From Spongilla lacustris (taxonomy: Eukaryota; Porifera; Demospongiae; Spongillida; Spongillidae), in the NCBI GenBank assembly GCA_949361645.1, contig OX442428.1, positions 2,963,847 to 3,027,846 on the forward strand: a stretch of DNA of 64,000 nt. The letters run 5' to 3'. The translations under genes and the position numbers were made by a program. The notes under the pieces are model-generated. The model saw only the letters and a program-made list of their open reading frames with translations. It did no database searches and was not told the origin of the DNA. This document shows, piece after piece, positions 47,733-56,749 of this stretch (the first letter of the stretch is position 1; every line of letters begins with the position of its first letter).

Positions 47733-50700
47733 TCAATAACGATCCGGCGGGTGTCTTATTCGCTGTGGATAACGACGAGGTGGTGGCTGATCTGCAGCTG
47801 GTTGTTCGTCCTGGGGAGTGGCCACTTCTGCTTGTGCTTGATCTTCTGGGCCCAGTTGTTCCTCCTCCGGGGCTGGTTGTTGTACTATCTCTTGTTCCGC
47901 TATCTCAAGGTCATCACTGTCAAAGAATTGCAATGTCGTACCTGGGTACTCGTGGCAATGACGACTTTGATTCGCACTGGTTGGGCCCTCTGCTTCTGGA
48001 TTTTTAGCTTCAACATCATCAAAGTCCAGACGAATATCACTAGGGCATGGCTTCAGGCGATCGAAGTGTACAACCATCCTCTTACGTCTCCGTGCTGCAA
48101 TACGTCGTAGATCCAGTATTCTGTAGGTGACCGCAGAAAGCCTCTTCACCACCCTAAATGGCCCAGTCCAGGGACAATGGAGCTTCCTAGGCTTTCCCTT
48201 GGGAACAACAGGGGTATGTAACCACACAAGGTCACCTGGTTCATACTGTTTCCCATGGACCCTCTGATTGTAGACCTCCTTCATCCTCTCCGTTGCTGTC
48301 CCCATGTTTTCCCGAGCAACTTGGAAGGCACCTTGTAGGATTTTCTCCAGTTGTCTTGCATACTCATGTTGTGGCTGGGATTCAGTTGGTGTAGACCCAT
48401 AGACCAGATCCACTGGCAACTTGGCCTGCCGCCCGAACATTAAAAAGAAAGGGGAGAAACCTGTGGAGGGATGTATTGAAGTATTATAGGCCATACAAAT
48501 TTTCCTCAAATGCAATTCCCATTGAGTAGGGTTGTCCTGGGCAGATGTCGCTAGCATGCTGATCAACGTACGATTCAATCGTTCAACAAGTCCATCTGAT
48601 TGCGGGTGGTATGGCGTTGTACGTGTCTTACTGATTTGTAGTAATTTACACACTTCTTTCATCACATCAGACTCGAACTGTCGCCCTTGATCAGAATGCA
48701 ACTGCTGAGGGATAGAGAACCTGCAGAAGAATTCATCAACCAGTTTGGTAGCTACTGTTATTGCCTCCTGATTAGGAATAGCATAAGCCTCTGCCCATCT
48801 GGTAAAGTAGTCGGAAGCAACTAAGATATAAGGGTTCTTAGCCTCCCCCGGGGTGATGGGTCCAACTATGTCTACTGCAACAATTTGCATGGGGTACCCA
48901 GAACTAATACCCTGGAGAGGGGCACGGCCTCGACGCGGGGGCATTTTTCTAGTAGCACACTTCACACACGTCCTACACCACTTCCCAACATCTCCTGCAT
49001 GACCTGGCCAATAAAACCTCTCCTTCAGACGGGAAAGTGTCTTTCCTTCTCCTAAATGTCCTCCCAGTACACCCTCATGTAATTGCTTCAAAATATCTTG
49101 GCGAATACTTGCCGGGGCAATAACCTGCAAATGCTCACTCCCCTGATTGTCTTCATACCTTCTATACAAGACACCCTTTTTTACTACCAACTGCTCCCAT
49201 TGCTGCACTAATATGTTTAGTTCCCTACTCTTCCCTTCCAGTTCCCCAAGGCCTACCATGCTCCCACAACTTACTGCCCTGAGCACAATCCCCACATTTT
49301 CATCCTCCAGCTGCAGCTGGCGCATGCTCTTCACATCTCCAGTTCCTGTCTGAAACTGCTGTGGCTGAATAGCTGATACGCCCATGCCTTTGCTGCTGGA
49401 ACCACCCGAGATGATGGTTTCATTTTCATCTGGACCAATACGGGAAAGGGCATCAGCATTTCCGTGGTTGCATCCCCTGCGGTGAATTACAGCAAAGTCA
49501 TACTCTTGGAGCTGTTCTAACCATCTTGCGAGTTGCCCTTCCGGTTCTTTCATGTTGTAAATCCATTGCAAGGAGCTGTGATCAGTGCGAAGAGTGAAGC
49601 GACGTCCTAGCAAGTATGGCCTGAAGTGTTTCGTAAAGGTGACTACTGCCAATAGCTCTTTCCTTGTCACGCAGTACTTTCTCTCAGCTTTACTAAGTGT
49701 ACGACTCCCGTAGGCCACTACTTTCTCCTCTCCATCGTGGTCCTGAGACAGCACTGCTCCTATACCATACTGACAGGCATCTGTATCAAGGATAAAAGGC
49801 TTCTCAAAGTCTGGGAATGATAGTATGGGGGCAGACAATAGTCGCGATTTGAGTTCATCAAATGCATGGATACACTCTTGTGTCCATTGAAACTCACGAC
49901 CTCGCTCGGTAAGTTGGTGTAACGGTCTGGCAATGGCAGCAAAGTTGGGAATGTATTTCCTGTAGTATCCCACAAGACCAAGGAACTGTCTGACATCTTG
50001 AACTGAATTTGGTGTCTTCCAGTTTTGGACTGCAGAAACCTTTGTGGGATCAGTACTAATACCCTGTCTTGAAATTCTGTGCCCTAGAAATGTTACTTCT
50101 TCACGAAAGAGATGGCATTTGGAAGTTTTCAACCGCAACCCTGCTTGCCTTAATCTATCCAGCACCAATTCCAAATTGGATAAGTGCTGCTGAAAAGACT
50201 TACCTACAATCACGATATCGTCTATGTAGACGAGGCAACTTTTCCATTGGATGCCAGACAAGACCAGGTCCATCAACCGCTGAAAGGTTGCTGGAGCATT
50301 GCAGAGCCCAAAGGGCATAACCTTAAATTCGAAAAGACCATCTTGCGTGCAGAACGCTGTCTTTTGCCTGTCATTCTCATCCATCTCCACCTGCCAGTAG
50401 CCGCAAATAAGGTCGAGAGTTGAAAACCACTTGGAACCATTCAAAGCATCCAGCGAGTCATCTATTCTTGGGAGGGGGTAAGCATCCTTACGAGTGATAG
50501 AATTTAACTTGCGATAATCCACACAAAAACGTAAGGAGCCATCCTTTTTTGTCGCTATGACCACCGGGGATGCCCAGGGGCTTGAAGAGGGTTGCACAAT
50601 TTCGCGCTTGAGCATATCTTCAATTAGCTTGCGGGCCTGTTCTCTTCGAAAGGGTGGCATTCTCCTAAACTGCTGACGGATTGGAGGGTTACTGCCAGTA

Positions 50701-51761
50701 TCAACTGACTGCTTAACCATGTTACTACGCCCCAGTTCATCGTTCGATTCAGCAAAGACATCTGCATATGCCATCAACACGTGATACAACATCTCCATTT
50801 CCTCCTTACTCAGATCAGCTGCACCATTTTGTACCATCTCCCACAATAATTTCGACTTACTTTCAGAAACTTTTGGTATCTTCTTTTCTTGACTCATTGC
50901 ATCTGTTACAGGTGCCAACACTGATTCGTCCTGCAACCTCGTGGCTCTGGCTATTCTTGTACCCTTATGAACGACAGTCTCAGTTGGCAAAGGATTACAC
51001 ATCAGAACAGGGATACTACCTAAAGGCTCTCCTATTGAAGGTGTAACCACGGCTCCTGCAACAATTATAGGGATATCAGGTCTGCTACCCTCCACTAACC
51101 ATACCCCCTTGCATGTGGAAGATGTATACGCCATGGTTTGAATCTCACTATAGGCTGGTATCTTGACAGTCTCTATGAGACTAACACTCACCTCATTAGC
51201 CAACATGTCACTACTATTGCTACTGTCAGCATGGTGCTGTAACTGGATGGAAACTCCTTCAAGCTGCAACACCATCTTGGATAGGTCGATGATGCCTTCA
51301 TGTTTCTCTAGAAAGTCCAGCCCCAGGATAGATTCAACCTTGAGGGAATCAACGACTACAAGGTCAGCTGAAAATGCCTGATCTGCCAAATGGAATTCAA
51401 GAGTGGTAACTCCACACACAGGAACAGTGCTACCCTCTACACCAACAAGGTGCCTCCCTCTCCACGGTGACAGTCCAAATGTGCTTGCACCTCCAAGTCT
51501 GTCCCAGACATCTTTTCTTACAAGACTTACTGCTGCACCTGTGTCTAGCATGAATTCTACAGGTGAACCCTTAACAATAGCTACAATGAACTTCGACATA
51601 GCAGGATTAACAGCTAAACTATACAAACTATTTTTAACCTGGACCATTGTTTCCTTACCCTCATATGCTTGGTCCTTCGCATAGAGGGTATCTAGTTTTC
51701 CTGCTTCCGCTTCTGCCAGCCAGCCGCGCAGCCCCTGGCAAAGTGTCCTTCCTTGCCACAC
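47733..51761 (-). CDS. pol: Ty3/Gypsy Pol polyprotein
   Basis: An uninterrupted frame of 1342 codons in the -1 frame relative to gag, overlapping it by 70 nt. Visible domains: aspartic protease with MLDTGAAVSLV at about 71-81; RT with FCVDYRKLNSITRKDAYPLP, VMPFGLCNAPATFQ and the catalytic YIDD at about 511; RNase H from ILDTDACQYGIGAVLSQD to LRTDHSSLQWI; an HHCC integrase zinc domain (HEGVLGGHLGEG...CRTCVKC); a D,D35E integrase core (AVDIVGP at about 961, LHSDQGRQFES at about 1020, GLVERLNRT at about 1061); and a GPF-type C-terminal module (PWTGPFRVV). All catalytic residues look intact. The first about 20 codons lie in the gag overlap and are probably reached by frameshifting rather than by their own start. 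The C-terminal tail is acidic and proline-rich. Confidence 0.95.
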   Translation of the reverse strand: MWQGRTLCQGLRGWLAEAEAGKLDTLYAKDQAYEGKETMVQVKNSLYSLAVNPAMSKFIVAIVKGSPVEFMLDTGAAVSLVRKDVWDRLGGASTFGLSPWRGRHLVGVEGSTVPVCGVTTLEFHLADQAFSADLVVVDSLKVESILGLDFLEKHEGIIDLSKMVLQLEGVSIQLQHHADSSNSSDMLANEVSVSLIETVKIPAYSEIQTMAYTSSTCKGVWLVEGSRPDIPIIVAGAVVTPSIGEPLGSIPVLMCNPLPTETVVHKGTRIARATRLQDESVLAPVTDAMSQEKKIPKVSESKSKLLWEMVQNGAADLSKEEMEMLYHVLMAYADVFAESNDELGRSNMVKQSVDTGSNPPIRQQFRRMPPFRREQARKLIEDMLKREIVQPSSSPWASPVVIATKKDGSLRFCVDYRKLNSITRKDAYPLPRIDDSLDALNGSKWFSTLDLICGYWQVEMDENDRQKTAFCTQDGLFEFKVMPFGLCNAPATFQRLMDLVLSGIQWKSCLVYIDDIVIVGKSFQQHLSNLELVLDRLRQAGLRLKTSKCHLFREEVTFLGHRISRQGISTDPTKVSAVQNWKTPNSVQDVRQFLGLVGYYRKYIPNFAAIARPLHQLTERGREFQWTQECIHAFDELKSRLLSAPILSFPDFEKPFILDTDACQYGIGAVLSQDHDGEEKVVAYGSRTLSKAERKYCVTRKELLAVVTFTKHFRPYLLGRRFTLRTDHSSLQWIYNMKEPEGQLARWLEQLQEYDFAVIHRRGCNHGNADALSRIGPDENETIISGGSSSKGMGVSAIQPQQFQTGTGDVKSMRQLQLEDENVGIVLRAVSCGSMVGLGELEGKSRELNILVQQWEQLVVKKGVLYRRYEDNQGSEHLQVIAPASIRQDILKQLHEGVLGGHLGEGKTLSRLKERFYWPGHAGDVGKWCRTCVKCATRKMPPRRGRAPLQGISSGYPMQIVAVDIVGPITPGEAKNPYILVASDYFTRWAEAYAIPNQEAITVATKLVDEFFCRFSIPQQLHSDQGRQFESDVMKEVCKLLQISKTRTTPYHPQSDGLVERLNRTLISMLATSAQDNPTQWELHLRKICMAYNTSIHPSTGFSPFFLMFGRQAKLPVDLVYGSTPTESQPQHEYARQLEKILQGAFQVARENMGTATERMKEVYNQRVHGKQYEPGDLVWLHTPVVPKGKPRKLHCPWTGPFRVVKRLSAVTYRILDLRRIAARRRKRMVVHFDRLKPCPSDIRLDFDDVEAKNPEAEGPTSANQSRHCHEYPGTTLQFFDSDDLEIAEQEIVQQPAPEEEQLGPEDQAQAEVATPQDEQPAADQPPPRRYPQRIRHPPDRY

Positions 51762-52537
51762 TTTAAGCAGATGATCGTATCCTTGGAGGCTGCTGGTTCT
51801 CGAGAGGAATTATACGCCTCGGGTCTCCTTCTACCTGCGCGTGCTTGTGCCGGCCGTTCGGACGTCTCTAGTTTCCCCATCCTTTCTGACAATGAGTGGA
51901 TCATGGCCATTAAGGTTTCCCGTTCTCCGACCGGAACATCACTGACGACTGATATTTTGGAACCTTTGGTCTCTTGATGGAGATACGACTCCATTTCCAT
52001 CGTGCACGAAACCGCGTCGTCCAGAGTCTTCGGTTGTCTCTGTCGGACAGCAAAAGCAACCTTAGGATTATCCAACTCACTGAGATATCTCTCGAGAGAC
52101 AACAAATCCTTAGCCTTTTCGTCAATTCCGGGAAACGCTTTGTCTGCGAGGATGCGCAACTCATCTCCGAAATCACTCCAATGTTCGTCCGGTCGCCTTT
52201 TCCTGGTCTGAAATTCGACAACATACAGCTGACGCTTACTTTCTGGCTCAAAGCGCTTCTGTAAAGCGTCCTTCGCTGCTTGGAAGTTCTGTTTCACCTC
52301 TGGCACCAACCTCCTCCAAGCGGTTTGAGCCTTTCCAGTTAGCCGGACGGGTAGCCAGAGTAGTTTCGTCGGTTCGTCCCAGCCATTAACCAAAGCCACG
52401 GCCTCAAAGTGCTCAACCCAATCGGTCCAATTTCTGTCGCCAGAGTAGGTGTCGGGAGAAACCAGCGGTCGGTTGGTTTTGGTCTGAACCAGAACCCTCG
52501 GGCTCGGAGTTCCCGTTCCGCCTTCTTGTTCGTTCAT
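51692..52537 (-). CDS. gag: Ty3/Gypsy Gag (capsid-nucleocapsid)
   Basis: Start chosen at ATG 52537-52535 (MNEQEGGTGT...), giving 281 residues. The frame is open further upstream through the LTR, but that extension is LTR sequence and unlikely to be translated. A capsid-like central region (WTDWVEHFEAVALVNGW, AWRRLVPEV, RPDEHWSDFGDELRIL) is followed by one CCHC zinc knuckle, CLKCGKEGHFARGC, at about 257-270. It ends QKRKQEN and TAG. The A-rich sequence just before the stop (GGAAAAC) is where a shift into pol could occur. The start codon overlaps the last bases of the primer site. Confidence 0.92.
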   Translation of the reverse strand: MNEQEGGTGTPSPRVLVQTKTNRPLVSPDTYSGDRNWTDWVEHFEAVALVNGWDEPTKLLWLPVRLTGKAQTAWRRLVPEVKQNFQAAKDALQKRFEPESKRQLYVVEFQTRKRRPDEHWSDFGDELRILADKAFPGIDEKAKDLLSLERYLSELDNPKVAFAVRQRQPKTLDDAVSCTMEMESYLHQETKGSKISVVSDVPVGERETLMAMIHSLSERMGKLETSERPAQARAGRRRPEAYNSSREPAASKDTIICLKCGKEGHFARGCAAGWQKRKQEN

Positions 52538-52553
52538 CCTGCCGACTACGCCA
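52536..52553 (-). promoter_or_regulatory. Primer-binding site matching tRNA-Ser
   Basis: On the minus strand, two bases after the 5' LTR, TGGCGTAGTCGGCAGGAT begins. Its reverse complement equals the 3' end (acceptor strand plus CCA) of the metazoan tRNA-Ser that begins GTAGTCG, as I remember that sequence. All 18 positions agree. Confidence 0.85.
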
Positions 52554-52555
52554 AG

Positions 52556-52705
52556 TGTAACGAGACACTGCAGCAGCCAAAAGTGTTTAATTACCAAGAG
52601 AGACATGCATAAATACACAGATAAGGTCAAGGTACAGTCCAGCTGGAGCCAGCACAAACACGCATGCGTACATAAATACAAAAATATATTATGTCATTCG
52701 CTACA
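52556..52705 (-). repeat. 5' LTR of the Ty3 element
   Basis: 150 bp, followed on the plus strand by the CATGT target duplication. It would contain the element's promoter. A TATTTATG-type A/T block occurs in its first third on the minus strand. Confidence 0.95.
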
Positions 52706-52710
52706 CATGT

Positions 52711-53440
52711 TATCGATCTACATGTACATGCATCACCCATGCATGACTTTACATACTACTAAATGTGGCGACCAATGTCTGATCCATTACAGGACCTATC
52801 AGCGTTTTATTAGCTACAAAGTTACTAAACTAACAGTTCCATTAAAATGGCTACTATTGCCGATGTGCGAGAGTCAACTCCCAGCCTGCCTGCATGATGA
52901 GCCCCACAATCCTAAACGCTTTGCTTTTCCGAAGCGAAGCTTTGGAAAAACAAAACCTGTTTTTTTTGCTAAGCGAAGAGCCAGTGACTAGATACTTAAG
53001 TGTATTGCCAATGAATACATATTGAAGAACGAATCAAGAAGAAGCACGTTTGCTACCTTTCCCCTATGATCATTTTACATAGCTATACTCACGCACCTGT
53101 ATATCGTTTTTACACGCTACACTATACCCTCTATAATTGTGGCTGTGGCACACTTTCTCCCTAAAATAACTACGGCGTCGGCGTAGTAGAGGATCCAGGG
53201 CATATAGATCACAGCTATAGTGCATGCATCAGTGCATATACATCGCTATGCATTGCGTGAATTTTTTTTTTAAGTTGTTTTACGTCGCGTGCATTTAATT
53301 GTTTCATTGATGACAGAGAACAACGCAGGACCATCTAAATAAATTTAAATATGTGTCTCTGCGTCGTAATTTCTAAATGAATAGACGTTGAGTGCAGTTA
53401 TATAATATACGTACTATATTTTTATTGCACTTTTTGCGTA
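52711..53440 (+). pseudogene. Fragment resembling a hAT/TTF-type transposase N-terminus
   Basis: The last part of a plus-strand frame, about 52890-52991, reads HDEPHNPKRFAFPKRSFGKT and then diverges to a stop. The FPKRSFGK word is characteristic, in my memory, of the TTF-type zinc region at the start of hAT-related transposases in invertebrates. Nothing downstream continues the protein. The remaining sequence to 53440 is AT-rich with no gene. Confidence 0.35.
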
Positions 53441-53617
53441 GTTTTGGAGGGTTTTACAACGCGAAAAGCGTTGGCTTCTGGGGCGGAGCCCCAGACCCCG
53501 ATGGGGAGCTTACAGCGCTCCCCCATGCCCCCTGGCTGGGCGGGAGGGGGGCCCCCCTCCCGTACCCTCCTCCGGGGCGGCTCCTCCTGCACGTACACCA
53601 TTACTAGGAAATACAAC
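53441..53617. repeat. GC-rich segment with proline-rich frames
   Basis: A sharp GC-rich block (GGGGCGGAGCCCCAGACCCC and neighbours) containing short self-complementary runs such as GGGGCGGAGCCCC. It reads as open frames in several phases on both strands, which is typical of composition rather than coding. It appears to be part of a mobile element near the CCCTG end at 53700. Confidence 0.45.
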
Positions 53618-53660
53618 CATAGATATTAAAGTAATATTAATTATTACTTTAATATCTATG
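53618..53660. repeat. Tiny palindromic insertion flanked by ATACAAC
   Basis: CATAGATATTAAAGTAAT (53618-53635) pairs perfectly with ATTACTTTAATATCTATG (53643-53660) around a 7-nt loop. ATACAAC directly precedes (53611-53617) and follows (53661-53667) the hairpin, like a target duplication around a 43-bp palindrome. Confidence 0.8.
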
Positions 53661-54396
53661 ATACAACCGGACCACTTTTTGTACGGCGGCGCCGGCCCTG
53701 GTCTTTTAGCAAACGATTGCTCAATGGCTTTGGTCTCGTACCCAGTCCTAGTTACGTCTATCATTGCGCACTATAACAAATGAAATTGGCATGCATGTCA
53801 GTGTCTGTTGTTCCTTGGCACGAAATATGAGCTCAGGCTTGTTACCAGCTTTGTGAGGTTCTTTTGCAAATCACAATCCTCTTGGTTGGCCTGCTACATG
53901 TACCGGCATCATCCGCACGACGCTTCTCACATGTACCAGCACATTCTGTCTGTGGTTTGATACCAATTCTTTCACTTAGTCGAATTGCCTACTGCAGCTG
54001 CATTTCATCTAATCTGACCATCAGCTTATATCTGAACATTACCAAGTTCTTTATTGTCTCCTGCTGGATGACATTGCTAATCTAGAAGGAGAGCTCTTGT
54101 TACGTATGTTAATTGCTTAACCATCACCTAAGAACATACTTGCAATATTATCAATAGCACCAGCAATGGAGAAGTCCATCCAGGCTAGAAGTTGATCAGT
54201 ATGTTTCATGGCAATGTTAAGAGCATGCATCTTGAGATTCTGTTTTCAAGGAGATGTGCATGGTGATCTGAAATGGTGCGAACACTTGGCACACTGGCTC
54301 GAATTTCTTTCTCATTGTAACTTTGCATTTCTTTGCGACATCAGAGACACCCGACGAAACGCGCGGTACAGTAGGGCCCGCCCGACTATCTAGCTG
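53661..54396. other. Remainder of the TTAA element, no gene seen
   Basis: GGCGGCGCCGGCCCTG at 53685-53700 is nearly the reverse complement of CAGGGACGGCGCCGCC at 47416-47431, and both lie beside a CCGGACCACTTTTT phrase. These may be the ends of another element nested between the TTAA element and the Ty3 element. No protein is recognisable. Confidence 0.4.
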
Positions 54397-54515
54397 CACA
54401 GCAAAAACAGTTTGGTGTATTTCACTCAAAACGGCAAACTATATCACTCTGAATCAGGATTCTGAGTGATATAGTTTGCGTTTTGAGTGAAATACACTAA
54501 AATTTTTTTGCTGTG
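54397..54515. repeat. Imperfect hairpin, ~58-bp arms, 2-nt loop
   Basis: The left arm from CACAGCAAAAACAG at 54397 to GAATC at 54455 mirrors GATTC at 54458 to GCTGTG at 54515, including GTGTATTTCACTCAAAAC against GTTTTGAGTGAAATACAC. A few mismatches and a one-base indel are present. It lies in the right part of the 8-kb element. Confidence 0.85.
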
Positions 54516-55066
54516 TGCTGTGTGCGCTATACCACGTCTGCGACCGATGCATCTACAGCACTTGGTACAATGTGTTCCTGCTTAACACTTGTCGCAAATT
54601 GACTTCAGTCCTATGTGTTTCGTAACATGCAAGCCGTACAAGTAAGTATATATCGGACGAACAAGTTAATTAACCGAATCGGATGTGCATGGGACTGCGC
54701 GGTATATGAGTAAATTATATTTCTGTACGGTAAACGTTCAGTTTGTACGCCTAAAGAAGCTGAATTTAGACGTGATACTGCCTAGACTATCTAGTTAGGC
54801 AAAAATAAGTGAGCAGGGTATGCCAAATTCAAACAAAACGGTCTACAAAAAAAGGGTACTACGCAATCGCTTACCGTTAAGATAATGCGAACCGTGTTAC
54901 TTTAAATACATATATCACACGATTGGTTGTAACTATTAGAGTAGGGATTTCTCCTAACATATAAGCGAGAGTTGGGCGTTCTTTTGATGTATTTTACACC
55001 TCACATGCTAATAGTGAGACTAATTTTCTGTTTCAAAACAGGTGCTCGAATTTCACGGACGCGGTG
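54516..55066. other. Right subterminal region of the TTAA element
   Basis: AT-rich and non-coding by my reading, ending in the 25-bp inverted terminus. Confidence 0.5.
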
Positions 55067-55070
55067 TTAA

Positions 55071-56443
55071 AACAATGCATATATAATAATCATACACATG
55101 AATACTATTATATAAACATACAACTAGGCTAAACACAATGTACACAAAAGATTACTATTATTATTTCATACACTACTGACAACACATGCACACACAAAGT
55201 CATGAAGGATGAAGATCCCTTGCCAGGATGGCACTGGCAATGGACCTGACTAGGGTAATGTTTAGCCTGCCATAAATGTCTGCCAAACCTGTAGGCTTGG
55301 AGGGAGGCATGCTGATGGCCAGGTGAGATGACAGTCATGAAAACATTTCCTGAGCCTCCTTTCCCCAACTGCCATACGTTTCTACAGCTATATAGGAACG
55401 CAGGTCCACCCCAACTCTGAACCATTAGAAAGTTGTTTACGAGCTTTAGCAGCGAGGGCTTTTCAATAGTAAATCTAGATTGTGTAGTTCCCGATTTAAA
55501 GCTACCAATTTTTTTTCGCCCAGTTAGCTATAGCGGATCCAATATGGCTACCTTGCATGTACCTCCCCGCACCCCCATCTCACCATTTGTTATAAAAGCA
55601 AAGAGCTCAAGGTGAAAACAACGTGCATGAAAGCTCAGCAGTAGACACGTACATAATGCCCTATAGACAAAAATGTTTAAAAAATGTATGTGTAAAAAGT
55701 CGTGCATGTAACAACAACTGTTTCGTGGCTTACACCATGTAAGGGTCCGCACACTTCTGCTGTTGCTCGCGCAGCATGTATCCAAGAGTGTACTATTGAA
55801 ACTGGCCATGGATGGCTTACATCTGTTGCTAAATAAAGTAGGCCTAGATGTCATCTGTCAATGTCAGTAGTGGGCAGTTCATAAAAGTCCTAAAGTCCCA
55901 ATCATCTGCCCGCCCGCATGCTTTAATTATAATGAGGAGAACCAGAAACTAACGATTAGTGTGGTGTGGCCTAAAGCTACCTGTGCTTGCGCGTGCTTTA
56001 GTTACTTACTATAGCTGACACTATGGCGCATTGTTAAAAAATTTACATGGTATAAAAATTCAAAATGGTACAAAATCCAAAATACATGTACAGCATACAT
56101 CGATCGCGCATAGCAGCGATACTTACATGCATGTACTTACACGTGCTCCTGAAATCGGAAAGTGTGGTGTAAATGCGCTTCTTGCACAGCGAGCTATTGA
56201 ACAAACGTCATTCATGATGATGATGAGTTTTTAACCAATGTACCGGGTTGCCGGGTACCCAGACTAGTAATCATATCATAGGGTCGTGACCCGTGAACAT
56301 TATTTCACCATACAAGGAATTATTGAGAATCCATGAATATGCTCCTGATTCCACCTCCATTGATTTGACCATAGATAGTATAGCAAACAGCTTGTGTGTC
56401 GGGGTTACTTTTTGGAGAATTCAGTATCATTTCAATCAAAAAA
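55071..56443. other. Intergenic sequence upstream of the lectin gene
   Basis: 55120-55147 resembles 15953-15982. Minus-strand frames at 55129-55425 and 55528-55854 are open but carry no motif I can name. A weak direct repeat around TACATGCATGTACTTAC lies near 56122. A promoter for the lectin at 56444 should lie in the last few hundred bases, but no strong TATA box is seen. Confidence 0.4.
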
Positions 56444-56749
56444 ATGGCCTTCTCCCAATCGTCTGACAATATTCACCTGAATGGTTCGGTCCTACATGCC
56501 AGGTGCCGTACTATACATGGGCATTATGTGGACTCTTCGATTCAGCTCAACGATTGCATTACAAACGATGACGGCCATATGAGGTGGGCTCCCAACGGAA
56601 ACTTTGCAGCCAGTTCGCAATGCTTCCAACTGCACGGCAACACGCTCCACGCTGAATGCCGACGTAGAAATGGTTCATACAACAGAAGCACTATCAACCT
56701 GGATGAACGCATCAGCAACGACAACGGAAGGCTACATTTCCACCACTAA
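56444..56749 (+). CDS. Cyanovirin-N homology (CVNH) lectin, 101 aa
   Basis: ATG 56444 sits in an A-rich context (AAAAAATGGCC); the frame is open further upstream, but the domain begins here. The 101-residue product equals the length of cyanovirin-N. Two internal repeats are visible, residues about 2-51 and 52-101, each with the pattern F-S/A-x-S...L-x-G-N/S-x-L-H-A-x-C-R, then an I-x-L-(N/D) strand, then ISND/ITND and a G-(R/H)-(L/M) turn. Cysteines are C21, C38, C60 and C72. C60 and C72 match the second-repeat disulfide. The partner of C21 is replaced by Ser (FSQSSDN). CVNH proteins bind high-mannose glycans. No signal peptide and no intron. GC content is above the surroundings; recent horizontal gain is possible but unproven. 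Confidence 0.85.
   Translation: MAFSQSSDNIHLNGSVLHARCRTIHGHYVDSSIQLNDCITNDDGHMRWAPNGNFAASSQCFQLHGNTLHAECRRRNGSYNRSTINLDERISNDNGRLHFHH

Larger units (their letters stand above)
47544..52705 (-). mobile_element. Young Ty3/Gypsy LTR retrotransposon, 5162 bp
   Basis: Two 150-bp LTRs, identical base for base by my reading, flank gag and pol on the minus strand. A 5-bp target duplication, CATGT, is present on both sides (47539-47543 and 52706-52710). LTRs begin TG and end CA on either strand. A tRNA-Ser primer site, a purine-rich tract, and gag and pol without internal stops are all present; there is no envelope gene and no chromodomain. Domain order protease, RT, RNase H, integrase defines Ty3/Gypsy. 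Identical LTRs mean a very recent insertion. It sits inside the TTAA element. Confidence 0.95.
47067..55066. mobile_element. 8-kb TTAA-flanked element with nested insertions
   Basis: TTAA at 47063-47066 and 55067-55070 border inverted ends that match perfectly for 25 bp, beginning CACCGCGTCCGTGAAATTCG. The ends are related to those of the 971-bp element at 17085-18055, placing both in one piggyBac-like family. Subtracting the Ty3 element and its target duplication leaves about 2.8 kb of original or otherwise acquired sequence (47067-47543 and 52706-55066). No piggyBac transposase is recognisable in that remainder, so it was probably non-autonomous. Confidence 0.75.

Noticed and set aside
51692..52681. 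Longer gag starting inside the LTR
   Set aside because: The extra 48 codons are LTR sequence upstream of the primer site, and the ATG at 52537 gives a normal Gag.
47416..53700. A complete hAT element defined by CAGGG/CCCTG ends
   Set aside because: The inverted ends are similar, but I see no matching 8-bp target duplication, and the hAT-like fragment inside is oriented away from expectation. Kept only as a possible middle layer.
55528..55854. 108-codon minus-strand frame near the lectin
   Set aside because: Open but without any recognisable domain. The Ser/Cys-rich composition and lack of exon signals argue for chance or an old repeat.
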